The notes: a model not told the origin generated them from the sequence alone. A DNA stretch of 64,000 nucleotides from Meiothermus hypogaeus (GCF_003574035.1 NZ_QWKY01000005.1:1-64000); one strand, 5' to 3'. Counted from the stretch's first letter, positions 7,236 through 15,475 are shown. Numbers and translations: made by a program.

Positions 7236-9227
7236 CTAACGCTCGGTGCCCTGGAGCCAGCCAACAAAGCTGTTTACCACGTCGTTATCGCCGATCAGCT
7301 CGGGCTGGCGCACCACCGCCTCCAGGAAAGCCCGCACCAGGGCTTCGTCGGCTTTTTCCAGAAGTTCGGCAATGCTCTGGCCGTTGTAGGGGCCGCCGGT
7401 CAGTTTGCGGCTCAGGCTGGGGATTTGCCGGGCCCGGGGGGCCGCCGCCTGCAAGGCTACCTGCACCTGCTGAATGGCCAGGGCCTCGCCCTGGGGGGAG
7501 AGCATCTGGGCACTACTTAGCAAAGGGGCGTTGTCCAGGTTGCGCAGCTCCACCCCCGCCGTGTAGAGCTGGCGGGCCAGGCTGGGCTTAAGGGCGGTAA
7601 GCGAAAGGCGGGTGCTGGCCGCACCGTAGAGCACCTCGAGGGTGTAGGTGCCCTCGGCAGGCAGCCGCACTGCCGCCCCGGTCAAAACCAGGCCGGTGGT
7701 CAGGGGTTGCACCGCAACGGCTTTACTGGCGCTTTGCAGCACCTGGCCCTGGGCATCCAGTAAGCGGGTGACCAGGGTGCCCGAGGCCAGGTAGGGAACC
7801 CCCTCGATGTTGACCTGAGGAAAGACGGCCTCGCCCGCCGTGAAGGGACGGGCCTCGAGGTCATCCGCCCGCAGCATCAGGCGTTGCAGCGATACGCTGG
7901 TTTTAGCCCCGACCATCTGCCGGATGGCGCGGTGGGCCCAAGCAGCCAGGGGGCTTCTGGGGTGGTTTTGCAAGAAGCTCTGGTAGTGCTCCAGGGCCTG
8001 CTCCCAGAGGCCAGCCCGCTCGGCCAGGTAGCCCTGCCAGAAGGCCAGCTGGGGCGCGCTGGCCTCCTGCAAGTCCTTCAGGGCAGCCTTGAACTCCTCC
8101 CCTTCGTCTACCCGCAGGGCCAGGTTGTAGGCCTCGCGGGCGCCCAGGAAGTCGCCATACAAAGCCCGCACCAGCCCCAGGTTGTAGGCCGGCACGGCGT
8201 ACTCCTCGCGGGCTCGGGCCTCGAGCTTCAGCGAGCGTTGCGAAGCTCGGATGGAGCGGGCATAGTCGCCCAGCAGGTAGTAGGCCCAGCCCAGGTTGGT
8301 CCAGTAGAGGTTTTTCTCTGGCAGGAGTGCGGCGGCGCGCTCGAGGGCCTCTTTAGCCAGCGCGGGGTTATTTTCGTCGAAAGCCACAAAACTCAGCTCT
8401 TCCCAGGCCAGCGGCATCTCGGGGGCCAGCACGGTCAGTTGGCGGGCCACCGCGCCCCACTGCTTATCCTCCAGGCCCCGAAACAGCAGCAGGGCCGTGA
8501 GCCGCTCATACACTTTTCCTTCGGCCAGCTTGCGGGCCGCATTCAGCGCCTCGGTGCGGCGGCGCTCGGAGAAATCCACCAGAGCCTGGTAGGCCAGCGG
8601 CCGCCTGTTCTGCCGCACCTGGCTCCAAAAATCTTGCAGCTCCCTGGGTAGTTGTTCGGTGATCAAAAGTGAGGCCACCCCGTTGTCGCGCAGGGCCACG
8701 GCGGCCCGGTAGTAGGGGAGGGGGAGGGGGGTGTTCTGTACCGTCAGGTCGCCCTGGGCCAGCCGGGCCAGTTCGTCGTTGCGGGCGGTCTCGAGCCGCC
8801 AGGCTCCCGGACTGACCCCGGTCTGGCGCGCTGCCCAGTACAGCACCAGCTCCGGCCGGCTGAAGCGGGCGCTGCGAATGCCCCCTGCATCGGCCAGAAA
8901 GACCCGTAGCCAGCCCTGAGGGTCTACCTGCCCCACCAGAACCCAGCTCGCCCCGCTAATCTCCCAGGCCAGCCGCGCCCCGCCAGCAGTGAAAAGCGAA
9001 CCCGCTGCCAGGTCGTAGCTGCCCTGCCAGGGCATGTCCGGCAGCAGGATGGCGGCCAGCGAAGGCGGGGCCACCCCCAGCCCTCCGGCCACCGCCTGCG
9101 CCAGGGCATGGCCGCTTGGCCCCGCGAAGGGCAGCACCAAGCCCTGTTGTACCGGCGCGGCCTGACCTGATCCCTGGCCCCAGGCCAGGGCCAACCAAAG
9201 CAGCAACACCCAGAACCCGCGTGTCAT
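7236..9227 (-). CDS. Secreted TPR-repeat protein
   Basis: A 663-residue protein with a cleavable signal (MTRGFWVLLLWLALAWGQG) and no lipobox. The N-terminal 150 residues look like a beta-rich domain. Tetratricopeptide-type helical repeats occupy about 250-460 (EELSFVAFDENNPALAKEALERA; NLGWAYYLLGDYARSIRASQ; AAWAHRAIRQM). A beta-rich C-terminus (GTYTLEVLYGAASTRLSLT) may be an immunoglobulin-like fold. Probably periplasmic or surface-bound and involved in protein-protein contacts. I do not recognise the family. TAAGAT six bases upstream of the ATG suggests a leaderless start. Confidence 0.7.
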   Translation of the reverse strand: MTRGFWVLLLWLALAWGQGSGQAAPVQQGLVLPFAGPSGHALAQAVAGGLGVAPPSLAAILLPDMPWQGSYDLAAGSLFTAGGARLAWEISGASWVLVGQVDPQGWLRVFLADAGGIRSARFSRPELVLYWAARQTGVSPGAWRLETARNDELARLAQGDLTVQNTPLPLPYYRAAVALRDNGVASLLITEQLPRELQDFWSQVRQNRRPLAYQALVDFSERRRTEALNAARKLAEGKVYERLTALLLFRGLEDKQWGAVARQLTVLAPEMPLAWEELSFVAFDENNPALAKEALERAAALLPEKNLYWTNLGWAYYLLGDYARSIRASQRSLKLEARAREEYAVPAYNLGLVRALYGDFLGAREAYNLALRVDEGEEFKAALKDLQEASAPQLAFWQGYLAERAGLWEQALEHYQSFLQNHPRSPLAAWAHRAIRQMVGAKTSVSLQRLMLRADDLEARPFTAGEAVFPQVNIEGVPYLASGTLVTRLLDAQGQVLQSASKAVAVQPLTTGLVLTGAAVRLPAEGTYTLEVLYGAASTRLSLTALKPSLARQLYTAGVELRNLDNAPLLSSAQMLSPQGEALAIQQVQVALQAAAPRARQIPSLSRKLTGGPYNGQSIAELLEKADEALVRAFLEAVVRQPELIGDNDVVNSFVGWLQGTER

Positions 9228-9233
9228 GCCGTC

Positions 9234-9239
9234 ATCTTA
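9234..9239 (-). promoter_or_regulatory. Leaderless-type -10 box for the TPR gene
   Basis: On the minus strand TAAGAT ends six bases before the ATG at 9227. It lies 25 bases from the divergent plus-strand box at 9264, so two start-proximal promoters face away from each other. Confidence 0.5.
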
Positions 9240-9263
9240 CCGGGATGGAGTACCGGCTCGAGC

Positions 9264-9269
9264 TACACT
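9264..9269 (+). promoter_or_regulatory. Leaderless-type -10 box for the gene at 9276
   Basis: TACACT ends six bases before the ATG at 9276. Confidence 0.55.
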
Positions 9270-9275
9270 GCGGCA

Positions 9276-9569
9276 ATGAAGCCTTGGCTGCGACATGGAC
9301 TGGTGTTGTTTATCATTGCCCTCCTGAGCCTCAGCCCCCTGCTGCTAGCGCTGCTGGCCGGAGCCTTTGCAAATGCCAATGGCTGTACCCTGCACGAAGG
9401 GAATGTCCACCCCTGCGTGGTAGGGGGGCGGGATTACGGCGAAACCCTTTACACCATGGTTGTGCTGGGTTGGATGTCGCTCGTAACCATGCCCCTGGGG
9501 ATGGGGGCTGGAGGCGTGTATCTGCTGGTGGTATTGTTCCGCCGAGCCTCGAACGGAACCCGCAAATGA
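9276..9569 (+). CDS. Small two-helix membrane protein
   Basis: A 97-residue protein with helices at about 8-32 and 64-88, a short extracytoplasmic loop carrying two cysteines (GCTLHEGNVHPC) that could form a disulfide, and a basic C-terminus (FRRASNGTRK). No family recognised. It precedes recF in the same direction. Confidence 0.65.
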   Translation: MKPWLRHGLVLFIIALLSLSPLLLALLAGAFANANGCTLHEGNVHPCVVGGRDYGETLYTMVVLGWMSLVTMPLGMGAGGVYLLVVLFRRASNGTRK

Positions 9570-9603
9570 GCCGCCGGGCCTTGAGCCTTGAGCCTTCTGC
9601 CTT

Positions 9604-9609
9604 TAGCCT
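9604..9609 (+). promoter_or_regulatory. Leaderless-type -10 box for recF
   Basis: TAGCCT lies eight bases before the GTG at 9618, and five before a TTG at 9615, within a repetitive CCTTGAGCCTTGAGCC stretch that has no ribosome-binding site. Confidence 0.4.
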
Positions 9610-9617
9610 TGTGTTTG

Positions 9618-10688
9618 GTGCGTCTGTTGCGCTTACGACAAAAAAACTTTCGCAACCTCTCCACCCCGCTCTTTGCGCCGGGGGCGGGTCTGACCACCAT
9701 TGTGGGCGGCAACGCCCAGGGCAAGACTAACCTGCTCGAGGCCATCGAGCTGGTGCTGGGCGGGGAACTGCGCAACGGCACAACTGAGCGCATTGCCTTC
9801 GGCCAGAGCGAAGCCTGGCTCTATGCCGAGGTCGAGACCCAGTTTGGCAACAGCCGCCTGGAAGTAAAGCTCAGCCGCGAGGGCCGCGAACACAAGCTCA
9901 ACGAAGCCCCGGCCTCGCTGCGCGAGCTTTCGCAACTGCCGGGCGCGGTGCTCCTGGGCCCCGACGACCTGGAGCTGGTGCTGGGGCCTCCAGAAGAACG
10001 CCGCCGGTTTCTGGATGTGCTGCTCTCGCGTTTCTCGGCCCGCTACCGCGCCATGCTGGGTCAGTACAGCCGGGCTTTGCAGCAGCGCAACGCGGTTCTG
10101 AAAAGCAGCTTTCGCCCTGCTTCCAGGGGGGGTGAGAGGGAGAGGCCTGGCTCCATCCAATCTTCCATTGGCATCTGGAACCAGGAGCTGGTCAAGTACG
10201 GCAGCGAAATCCTGAGCCTGCGCCGCCGGATGCTCGCCAAGCTGACCCCCCTGGCCCGCGAAGCCTACCGCGAGCTGGCCCCGGGCGAACTGGGCCTGGA
10301 GCTGTGCGAGACCACCGACCCCGAGCGCTTCCTTCAGGCCCTGGAAGACAACCTACCCGACGACCTGCAGCGCGGTGCCACCAGTGTGGGGCCCCACCGC
10401 GACGACCTGACCCTGCTGCTCTCGGGCCGCGAGGCCGCCCGGTTTGGCAGCCGGGGGGAGTGCCGCAGCATTGCCCTGGCCCTGCGCCTGGCCGAACACC
10501 GCCTGCTCTGGTCTCACTACGAAGAGGCCCCACTTTTGCTGGTAGATGAATGGAACACCGAGCTGGACGCCCGCCGCCGGGGGGCCTTGCTGGCCTATGC
10601 ACAGAGCCTGCCCCAGGCCATTCTGGCAGGCCTGGAAACCCCGGGTGAGGGGGCCGTGATGGAGATTGAAGCGGGGGTGTGGCGCTGA
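9618..10688 (+). CDS. recF: DNA repair protein RecF
   Basis: About 356 residues, the normal RecF length. SMC-like ATPase that loads RecA at gaps together with RecO and RecR. The start VRLLRLRQKNFRNL fits the family N-terminus, so I use GTG 9618 rather than TTG 9588, which would add ten non-homologous residues. The Walker A motif is GGNAQGKTNLLEAI; the RecF-specific segment GPDDLELVLGPPEERRRFLD is present; a signature-like stretch is GSRGECRSIALALRLAE; and Walker B is LLLVDEWNTELD. An RPASRGGERERPG insert near the middle looks low-complexity. The small membrane gene downstream overlaps its stop. Confidence 0.95.
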   Translation: MRLLRLRQKNFRNLSTPLFAPGAGLTTIVGGNAQGKTNLLEAIELVLGGELRNGTTERIAFGQSEAWLYAEVETQFGNSRLEVKLSREGREHKLNEAPASLRELSQLPGAVLLGPDDLELVLGPPEERRRFLDVLLSRFSARYRAMLGQYSRALQQRNAVLKSSFRPASRGGERERPGSIQSSIGIWNQELVKYGSEILSLRRRMLAKLTPLAREAYRELAPGELGLELCETTDPERFLQALEDNLPDDLQRGATSVGPHRDDLTLLLSGREAARFGSRGECRSIALALRLAEHRLLWSHYEEAPLLLVDEWNTELDARRRGALLAYAQSLPQAILAGLETPGEGAVMEIEAGVWR

Positions 10689-10690
10689 AA

Positions 10691-11068
10691 ATGTCCAGGG
10701 AGAAGCCGGTGAACCCCGATGCCATCCGCGAGGCCCAGCGCGGGCTGGCCTGGGCGTTCTTGCTCTCGCTGGTTATTCTGGCCGGGATTGTGGCCCTGCT
10801 GGCGGGCTTTACCCTGGTGCGTTTGCTGCCCTACGCGGGCCTGCTGGCGACCTCGAGCGAACTCGTCACCCTGCCCTCAGGGGAGCAAATACATCCCTCC
10901 TGGTTTCGGATAAACATCATGGCTTTTGCTGTTTCGCTCGGGCTTTTTGTGGCCTCGCTGTGGGGTTTGCTCTGGCTGCGGCGGTGGGCCAGGGTTCCGC
11001 TGGCCGAAGCCCAGCCCCATCCGAAGCGGGCGCAAAGAAAACCGTCCAAAAAGAAGCGCAAACGTTGA
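10691..11068 (+). CDS. Two-helix membrane protein with Lys/Arg-rich tail
   Basis: About 125 residues, starting at the ATG at 10691 (an in-frame GTG at 10679 overlaps the recF stop). Two helices (LAWAFLLSLVILAGIVALLA and an MAFAVSLGLFVASLWGLLWL segment) flank a 45-residue outside loop. The C-terminus is strongly basic, KRAQRKPSKKKRKR, and should be cytoplasmic. No family recognised. Translation is probably coupled to recF. Confidence 0.65.
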   Translation: MSREKPVNPDAIREAQRGLAWAFLLSLVILAGIVALLAGFTLVRLLPYAGLLATSSELVTLPSGEQIHPSWFRINIMAFAVSLGLFVASLWGLLWLRRWARVPLAEAQPHPKRAQRKPSKKKRKR

Positions 11069-11194
11069 AGGTGGTGCGGGTTGCTTGCGCAAGGATGGCC
11101 GAGAGCCCAAAGCCCAGGGTCGAAGGAAAAAAGCAAGCAGCCTCGAGGGGCTTTGCCCGGCACGGATTTCCTTCGCGAATTCCGAAGCACCCTC

Positions 11195-11432
11195 ATACCG
11201 GATTCAAAAAGACAGTTCATAAAAGCAAAAACCCCATAGGTTGTTTTTTTGAATCCTAGAGCACTCCCCTCCCTTGAGTACCGGCGCTAGCCGGGGGCCG
11301 ATGGCCCTTCACTGTCGGTCGGCGAAAAAAAGCGTCTCCCTTCCAAGGGGCGGCATCGCCCTCCGCTACGCGGATAACTTCGGCCCTTTTGATTCGTTAC
11401 GGTTCGGTAACGAATCAAGCGAATCAGGTCTC
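11195..11432 (-). repeat. MITE-like repeat, copy A (one 38-bp unit)
   Basis: Occupies most of the gene-free stretch 11069-11430. It begins ATACCGGATTCAAAAAGACAG and ends GAATCAGGTCT against the stop codon of the next gene. It holds the end hairpin, a middle block (GAGTACCGGCGCTAGCCGG), one 38-bp unit and the hairpin GATTCGTTAC-GGTTC-GGTAACGAATC. Orientation is reverse relative to copy B. The 120 bases before it show nothing else. Confidence 0.85.
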
Positions 11433-12171
11433 AGACCAGCAGCAATCGAAGCCCGCCCAGCAAGGCCAGCGTGAGGGCCATCGACTCGAAAGTGCTCTGC
11501 GGGAGGTAGTCTAGGAGGCGTCGGCCTGCCCAGGCCCCCAGCCCCACGGCGGGCACCAGCCACAGGTTGAACGCCAGCGACTCCCAGGTGATGAGGCCCA
11601 GCCCCACCGCAAAGGGCACCTTGAACAGGTTGACCACCAGGAAGTACCAGGCAATGCTGCCCACCACCTCGAGCTTCCCCATGCGCATGGCCAGCATGTA
11701 GATGAGCACAAAAGGGCCTGCCGCATTGGCCACCATAGTAGTAAAACCGGCGGCCATGCCCATGCTGGGGGCAAAAGCCGGATGCCTGGAGATGTTCACA
11801 TCACTCAGATGCCGGGCCTTGCGGTAAAGCTGATACAGGGTCATGCCCACGATAATCGCGCCGATCACCCGCTGCACCTGTGCGTCGTTGCTGAAGTAGA
11901 GCATGAGCGCGCCCAGGCCAATCCCCACGGCAGTCCAGGGAAAAATGTGCAGAAGCTCTTGCCAGCGCACGTTCTGGCGGAGCATGCGCACCGCAATGAA
12001 GTCGGCGCAAATCAGCACCGGCAACAGAGCACCCGTGGCCTCGCGGGCCGGAATGATGCTGGCGAATAAGACCACCGCAATCGTTACAGCGCCCGACAGC
12101 CCGGTTTTGGAAGCGCCCACCAGCCAGGCTGCCAAAAAGGCCACGGCCCAGGAGGGGGGGCTTAGCTCCAT
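11431..12171 (-). CDS. TauE/SafE-type sulfite/anion permease
   Basis: About 246 residues with seven or eight helices. The first reads WAVAFLAAWLVGASKTGLSG, and the second half begins GMAAGFTTMVANAAGPFVLIYML, both typical of the TauE/SafE (DUF81) family, which export sulfite, sulfoacetate or related anions. I use the ATG at 12171 rather than 12183 because TATGGT sits exactly seven bases before it on the minus strand. The stop codon abuts repeat copy A. No sulfur gene is adjacent, so the substrate is open. Confidence 0.85.
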   Translation of the reverse strand: MELSPPSWAVAFLAAWLVGASKTGLSGAVTIAVVLFASIIPAREATGALLPVLICADFIAVRMLRQNVRWQELLHIFPWTAVGIGLGALMLYFSNDAQVQRVIGAIIVGMTLYQLYRKARHLSDVNISRHPAFAPSMGMAAGFTTMVANAAGPFVLIYMLAMRMGKLEVVGSIAWYFLVVNLFKVPFAVGLGLITWESLAFNLWLVPAVGLGAWAGRRLLDYLPQSTFESMALTLALLGGLRLLLV

Positions 12172-12178
12172 GGCCGCT

Positions 12179-12184
12179 ACCATA
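12179..12184 (-). promoter_or_regulatory. Leaderless-type -10 box for the TauE gene
   Basis: TATGGT on the minus strand, seven bases before the ATG at 12171. It overlaps an alternative upstream ATG, which argues against that upstream start. Confidence 0.45.
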
Positions 12185-12238
12185 CCCTAATCCAGCCCAT
12201 GGGTGCGCCAGGCTGTAGCCAAGTCCGGGTTTTTTGTC

Positions 12239-12244
12239 TAGCCT
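12239..12244 (+). promoter_or_regulatory. Leaderless-type -10 box for the DUF721 gene
   Basis: TAGCCT ends seven bases before the ATG at 12252. Confidence 0.5.
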
Positions 12245-12251
12245 GTAGGGG

Positions 12252-13052
12252 ATGTCCAGGGCCAGACCCTCTGCCGAGATTGTGGCCAAAATTCTGCGCC
12301 AGAAAGGGCTGAGCGCGGGGGTTCAGCGGGGCCAGGTACTGGCGCTCTGGCCCGAGATTGCCGGGCCTGCCCTGAGCGAGCTAACCGAGGCCGACCGCCT
12401 GGAAGACGGGGTGCTGTTTGTGCGGGTGGCCGACTCGGTGGTGGCGCACCAACTGACCTACCTGCGTGAGGAGTTCCTCAAGCGCTACCAGGAAAAGCTT
12501 CCCGGATTGGTGCAGGAGCTGCGGTTCTTGGTAGGCGCAGAGAAAAAGAGTAAACCCAAGAGCAAACCGGTGGCCCTGCCAAAACTGAGCCCCGAGGAAG
12601 AAGCTCGCCTGCGAAAGCTAACCGAGCACTCCCCCCAAGACCTTCAGGGGGTAATCCTCCGGGCCGGCAGGGCGGTCTTGCAGAAGCAAAAAGAGAACCC
12701 CCACCCACCCTGCCCCATCTGCGGCGCACCCAGCCCGGAGCATCCCTGCAAACCCTGCCAGAAGCTCCTGAGCGAACCGGCCGTACAGCGCGAGGCGGGG
12801 CGGCTAACCCGCTTTCCGTTCAAGACCCGCCTCGAGGGCGATCCGCTCGAGGCTGCCCGCTACCTGGCCCGGCAGAAGCTCGAGGCCCAGCTCCGGGAGC
12901 TTTTGCCCCAGGTCATCCAGCAGCCTGAGCTGATGCCCATCCTGCAAGACACCGCAAGGCGCTACTTGCAGCTTTGTGCCGGCGAAAAAGAGGTTCGGGG
13001 CCACCGCCATCTGCTGCCCGAGACCCTGCGCTCTCTGCTCAAAGAGGTATGA
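12252..13052 (+). CDS. DUF721 protein, DciA-like helicase loader candidate
   Basis: A 266-residue protein. Residues 1-95 match DUF721/DciA: AEIVAKILRQKGLSAGVQRG, then VLALWPEIAGPALSELTEADRL and the strand LFVRVADSVVAHQLTYLREE. DciA proteins bind and help load DnaB where DnaC and DnaI are absent. The C-terminal 130 residues are extra and include CPICGAPSPEHPCKPC, a C-x2-C-x8-C-x2-C zinc-ribbon candidate at about 155-170, followed by a helical region. The unit recF to this gene holds replication and repair functions. The loader role is inferred from the domain only. Confidence 0.8.
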   Translation: MSRARPSAEIVAKILRQKGLSAGVQRGQVLALWPEIAGPALSELTEADRLEDGVLFVRVADSVVAHQLTYLREEFLKRYQEKLPGLVQELRFLVGAEKKSKPKSKPVALPKLSPEEEARLRKLTEHSPQDLQGVILRAGRAVLQKQKENPHPPCPICGAPSPEHPCKPCQKLLSEPAVQREAGRLTRFPFKTRLEGDPLEAARYLARQKLEAQLRELLPQVIQQPELMPILQDTARRYLQLCAGEKEVRGHRHLLPETLRSLLKEV

Positions 13053-13140
13053 TTGTAGCACCCGCGGCCCCTTTCTGCTGTAGCATCCGGGGCCCCTATA
13101 AGCGTGTAAACCCAGACGCGGTACCCACTCTGGAGGATTT

Positions 13141-14100
13141 ATGTCAACCGAAACCAAACCCAAAAGCGTTGGCGGCGATAGCAAAATGAAGGCGGGCCTG
13201 ATCTGGTTCAATGGGCAGCTGGTGCCCCAGGAAGAGGCCAGGGTTTCGGTGCTCACCCACGCGCTGCACTACGGCACCAGCATTTTCGAGGGCATCCGGG
13301 CCTACGAGACCCCCAAAGGCCCCGCCATCTTCCGCCTGCACGAACACACCGAGCGCTTCTTCCATAGCGCCAAGGTCATGATGTTCGAGATGCCCTACAC
13401 CCCCGAGCAGATTAACCAGGCCATTCAGGAGGTCATCCGGGCCAACGGCTACAAAAGCTGCTACATCCGCCCCCTGGCCTGGATGGGAGCCAACACCCTG
13501 GGCGTGAATCCCCTGCCCAACAACCCCGCCGAGGTGATGATTGCCGCCTGGGAATGGGGCACCTACCTGGGCGACGAGGCCGTGCGCAAGGGGGCCCGGC
13601 TCATCACCTCCTCCTGGGCCCGTTTCCCCGCCAACGTGATGCCGGGCAAGGCCAAGGTGGGGGGCAACTACGTCAACAGCGCCCTGGCTCGTGTGGAAGC
13701 CCAGCAGGCCGGGGCCGACGAAGCCCTGCTCCTCGACAAGGAAGGCTTTGTGGCCGAGGGTTCGGGCGAGAACATTTTCTTCCTGCGGGGAAATACCCTC
13801 TACGTGATCGAGCACTCGGTCAACCTGATGGGCATCACCCGCGACTCCGTCATCACCATTGCCCGCGACCTGGGCTACGAGGTACGCGAGGTGCGGGCCA
13901 CCCGCGACCAGCTCTACATGGCCGACGAAATGTTCATGGTCGGCACCGCCGCTGAAGTTACGCCCATCTCCTACCTCGACCACCGGGCCATTGGCACCGG
14001 CAAGGCCGGCGAGCACACCATGAAGCTCCGGGCCGCCTACATGGACGTGGTGCAGGGCAAAAACCCCAAATACGAGGCCTGGCTGACCTACGTGAAGTAG
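13141..14100 (+). CDS. ilvE: Branched-chain amino acid aminotransferase
   Basis: A 319-residue PLP-dependent class IV transaminase for the last step of Leu, Ile and Val synthesis. The family features are THALHYGTSIFEGIRAY near 39-55, the cofactor lysine K172 in GKAKVGGNYVNS, EGSGENIFFL, and the C-terminal GTAAEVTPISYLD. GGAGG lies seven bases before the ATG. The first 16 residues (STETKPKSVGGDSK) are extra compared with most homologues; a second ATG in KMKAGLIWFN could be an alternative start, but it lacks a ribosome site. A -10-like CTATAAG lies upstream at about 13096. Confidence 0.95.
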   Translation: MSTETKPKSVGGDSKMKAGLIWFNGQLVPQEEARVSVLTHALHYGTSIFEGIRAYETPKGPAIFRLHEHTERFFHSAKVMMFEMPYTPEQINQAIQEVIRANGYKSCYIRPLAWMGANTLGVNPLPNNPAEVMIAAWEWGTYLGDEAVRKGARLITSSWARFPANVMPGKAKVGGNYVNSALARVEAQQAGADEALLLDKEGFVAEGSGENIFFLRGNTLYVIEHSVNLMGITRDSVITIARDLGYEVREVRATRDQLYMADEMFMVGTAAEVTPISYLDHRAIGTGKAGEHTMKLRAAYMDVVQGKNPKYEAWLTYVK

Positions 14101-14165
14101 CAGGCGAGTTGAGGCGCGTTTCCTACGGGAAAGTGGGCTTTGGGGTAGTTGTCCTTATTACACCG

Positions 14166-14171
14166 TAAACT
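14166..14171 (+). promoter_or_regulatory. Leaderless-type -10 box for the DUF402 gene
   Basis: TAAACT ends five bases before the ATG at 14177. Confidence 0.5.
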
Positions 14172-14176
14172 GAAAC

Positions 14177-14674
14177 ATGTACCTCAAGGTGGAGTTCCAC
14201 CATCTGGTCGCCAAGGCCCACACGGTTAAAGCGGGAACCTTTCCGGTGGTGTTATACCACGAGCACGAACATGGCCTTTACGTGGAGCGGGCCTTTGTAG
14301 GGCACCCCAGCTACCGTTACTGGAAGGCCCATATTCTGCCTGCCCAGCACCTGCAAGTGTGCCAGTACTTTACCCACCAAGAACCCTATCCTTTTGAGTT
14401 TTACATAGACATCGTGCAGGTCGAGCGGGAGGGGCATGTCCTGATGGTCAAGGACCTGTACCTTGATCTGGGCATTGCCCATAGTGGCACCCTTACCCTG
14501 ATGGACACCCAAGAACTGTTCGAGGCGGTCGGTGCGGGCCTCATCGGCCTGGAAGAAGCCTTCCTGGCCACCCGAACCCTGCACGACCTGATCAACCGCC
14601 TGGGGCAGCACGAAAACAACCTGGAGCGCACCTTGCAAGCCCAGGGCATTGTGCTGCAATGGGACTGGAAATAG
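14177..14674 (+). CDS. DUF402-family protein
   Basis: A 165-residue protein. The central segment FYIDIVQVEREGHVLMVKDLYLDL fits the DUF402 core (F/Y-hydrophobic-D-V...D-x-D-L). Family members with known activity are nucleoside phosphate phosphatases, but the usual acidic metal-binding set is only partly present (YIDIV, KDLYLDLG), so activity is uncertain. The N-terminus carries a histidine cluster (HEHEHG). Single gene between ilvE and repeat copy B. Confidence 0.65.
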   Translation: MYLKVEFHHLVAKAHTVKAGTFPVVLYHEHEHGLYVERAFVGHPSYRYWKAHILPAQHLQVCQYFTHQEPYPFEFYIDIVQVEREGHVLMVKDLYLDLGIAHSGTLTLMDTQELFEAVGAGLIGLEEAFLATRTLHDLINRLGQHENNLERTLQAQGIVLQWDWK

Positions 14675-14685
14675 TCCTCCACATG

Positions 14686-14997
14686 ATACCAGATTCGGTT
14701 AGTTCGTCACCAAAGGGTGACGAACTAACCCGACCGAAGTTATCCGCGTAGCGGAGGGCGATACCGCCCCTTGGAAGTTATCCGCGTAGCGGAGGGCGAT
14801 ACCGCCCCTTGGAAGTTATCCGCGTAGCGGAGGGCGATACCGCCCCTTGGAAGGGAGACGCTTTCTTCGCCGACCGACAGTGAAGGGCCATCGGCTCCCG
14901 GCTAGCGCCGGTACTCAAGGGAGGGGTGTGCTCTAGGATTCAAAAAGACAGCCTATGGGGTTTTTGGTTTTGTAAACTGTCTTTTTGAATCCGGTAT
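14686..14997 (+). repeat. MITE-like repeat, copy B (three 38-bp units)
   Basis: The longest copy, 312 bp, filling the gap between the DUF402 gene and 15050. It runs from ATACCAGATTCGG to GAATCCGGTAT. In order: hairpin GTTCGTCACC-AAAG-GGTGACGAAC; three exact tandem units beginning GAAGTTATCCGCGTAGCGG; a middle block with CTAGCGCCGGTACTC; and an end hairpin with the 15-bp stem GATTCAAAAAGACAG / CTGTCTTTTTGAATC. If the terminal TA is a target duplication, the element ends are CCAGATTC and GAATCCGG. Confidence 0.9.
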
Positions 14998-15036
14998 GAG
15001 AAGGCGTTGGTGCCCCTAGGCGGGTTCCCGATCCCC

Positions 15037-15042
15037 TACAAT
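15037..15042 (+). promoter_or_regulatory. Leaderless-type -10 box for the gene at 15050
   Basis: TACAAT, close to consensus, ends seven bases before the ATG at 15050 and 40 bases after repeat copy B. Confidence 0.55.
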
Positions 15043-15049
15043 TTAGGCC

Positions 15050-15268
15050 ATGACCCCTTTTCGTAAGTGGCAGATCTTTGCACCCCTGGGCCTTACCCTG
15101 ATTGGAGCCGGCATCTCCCTGACCGATCACGCCAGCTACCTCAAAGCACAGGGAGAGCCCTGGTTCTGGCTGGGCACCCTGGGGCTGGTGGTGCTGAACT
15201 CGGGCGTGGCCTTGATGGCCGATGCGGTGAAGAACCGGGTGCTGTTTGAAATAAGTCAGTGCAAGTAG
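15050..15268 (+). CDS. Small two-helix membrane protein
   Basis: A 72-residue protein with two helices (IFAPLGLTLIGAGISLT and WFWLGTLGLVVLNSGVALMA) and a single cysteine near the C-terminus. No family recognised. Supported by the good -10 box and codon use. The 200 bases that follow (15269-15469) are a repetitive GCCGATAGCCGAAAGC-type sequence with no gene. Confidence 0.55.
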   Translation: MTPFRKWQIFAPLGLTLIGAGISLTDHASYLKAQGEPWFWLGTLGLVVLNSGVALMADAVKNRVLFEISQCK

Positions 15269-15463
15269 ACCATCAGGGGGTAAGCTTGAATGCCGATAGC
15301 CGAAAGCTTGAACAGAGCGGACAGTCAAGAGCCGATGGTCGAAAGGGTCGAAAGCCGATCACAATAAAACCTATTGTGCGCAGGCCAAAGCTCGACAAAG
15401 CAGATTAGATGGGACATCGTTTCGACACAAGGTCTTTTCGAGGGCGAAGCCTGGACTTCAGGG

Positions 15464-15469
15464 TAGGCT
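15464..15469 (+). promoter_or_regulatory. Leaderless-type -10 box for the LOG-family gene
   Basis: TAGGCT ends six bases before the ATG at 15476. Confidence 0.5.
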
Positions 15470-15475
15470 GTGCAC

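Noticed and set aside
13050-13140. Attenuator leader peptide for ilvE
   Set aside because: A short frame (MIVAPAAPFCC...) exists, but it is not enriched in branched-chain codons, and no terminator hairpin with a T run follows.
15269-15469. Repetitive GCCGATAGCCGAAAGC stretch, with similar CCTTGAGCC stretches at 9575 and 49570, as a repeat family
   Set aside because: The stretches are short, do not align with each other over a useful length, and form no stable fold.
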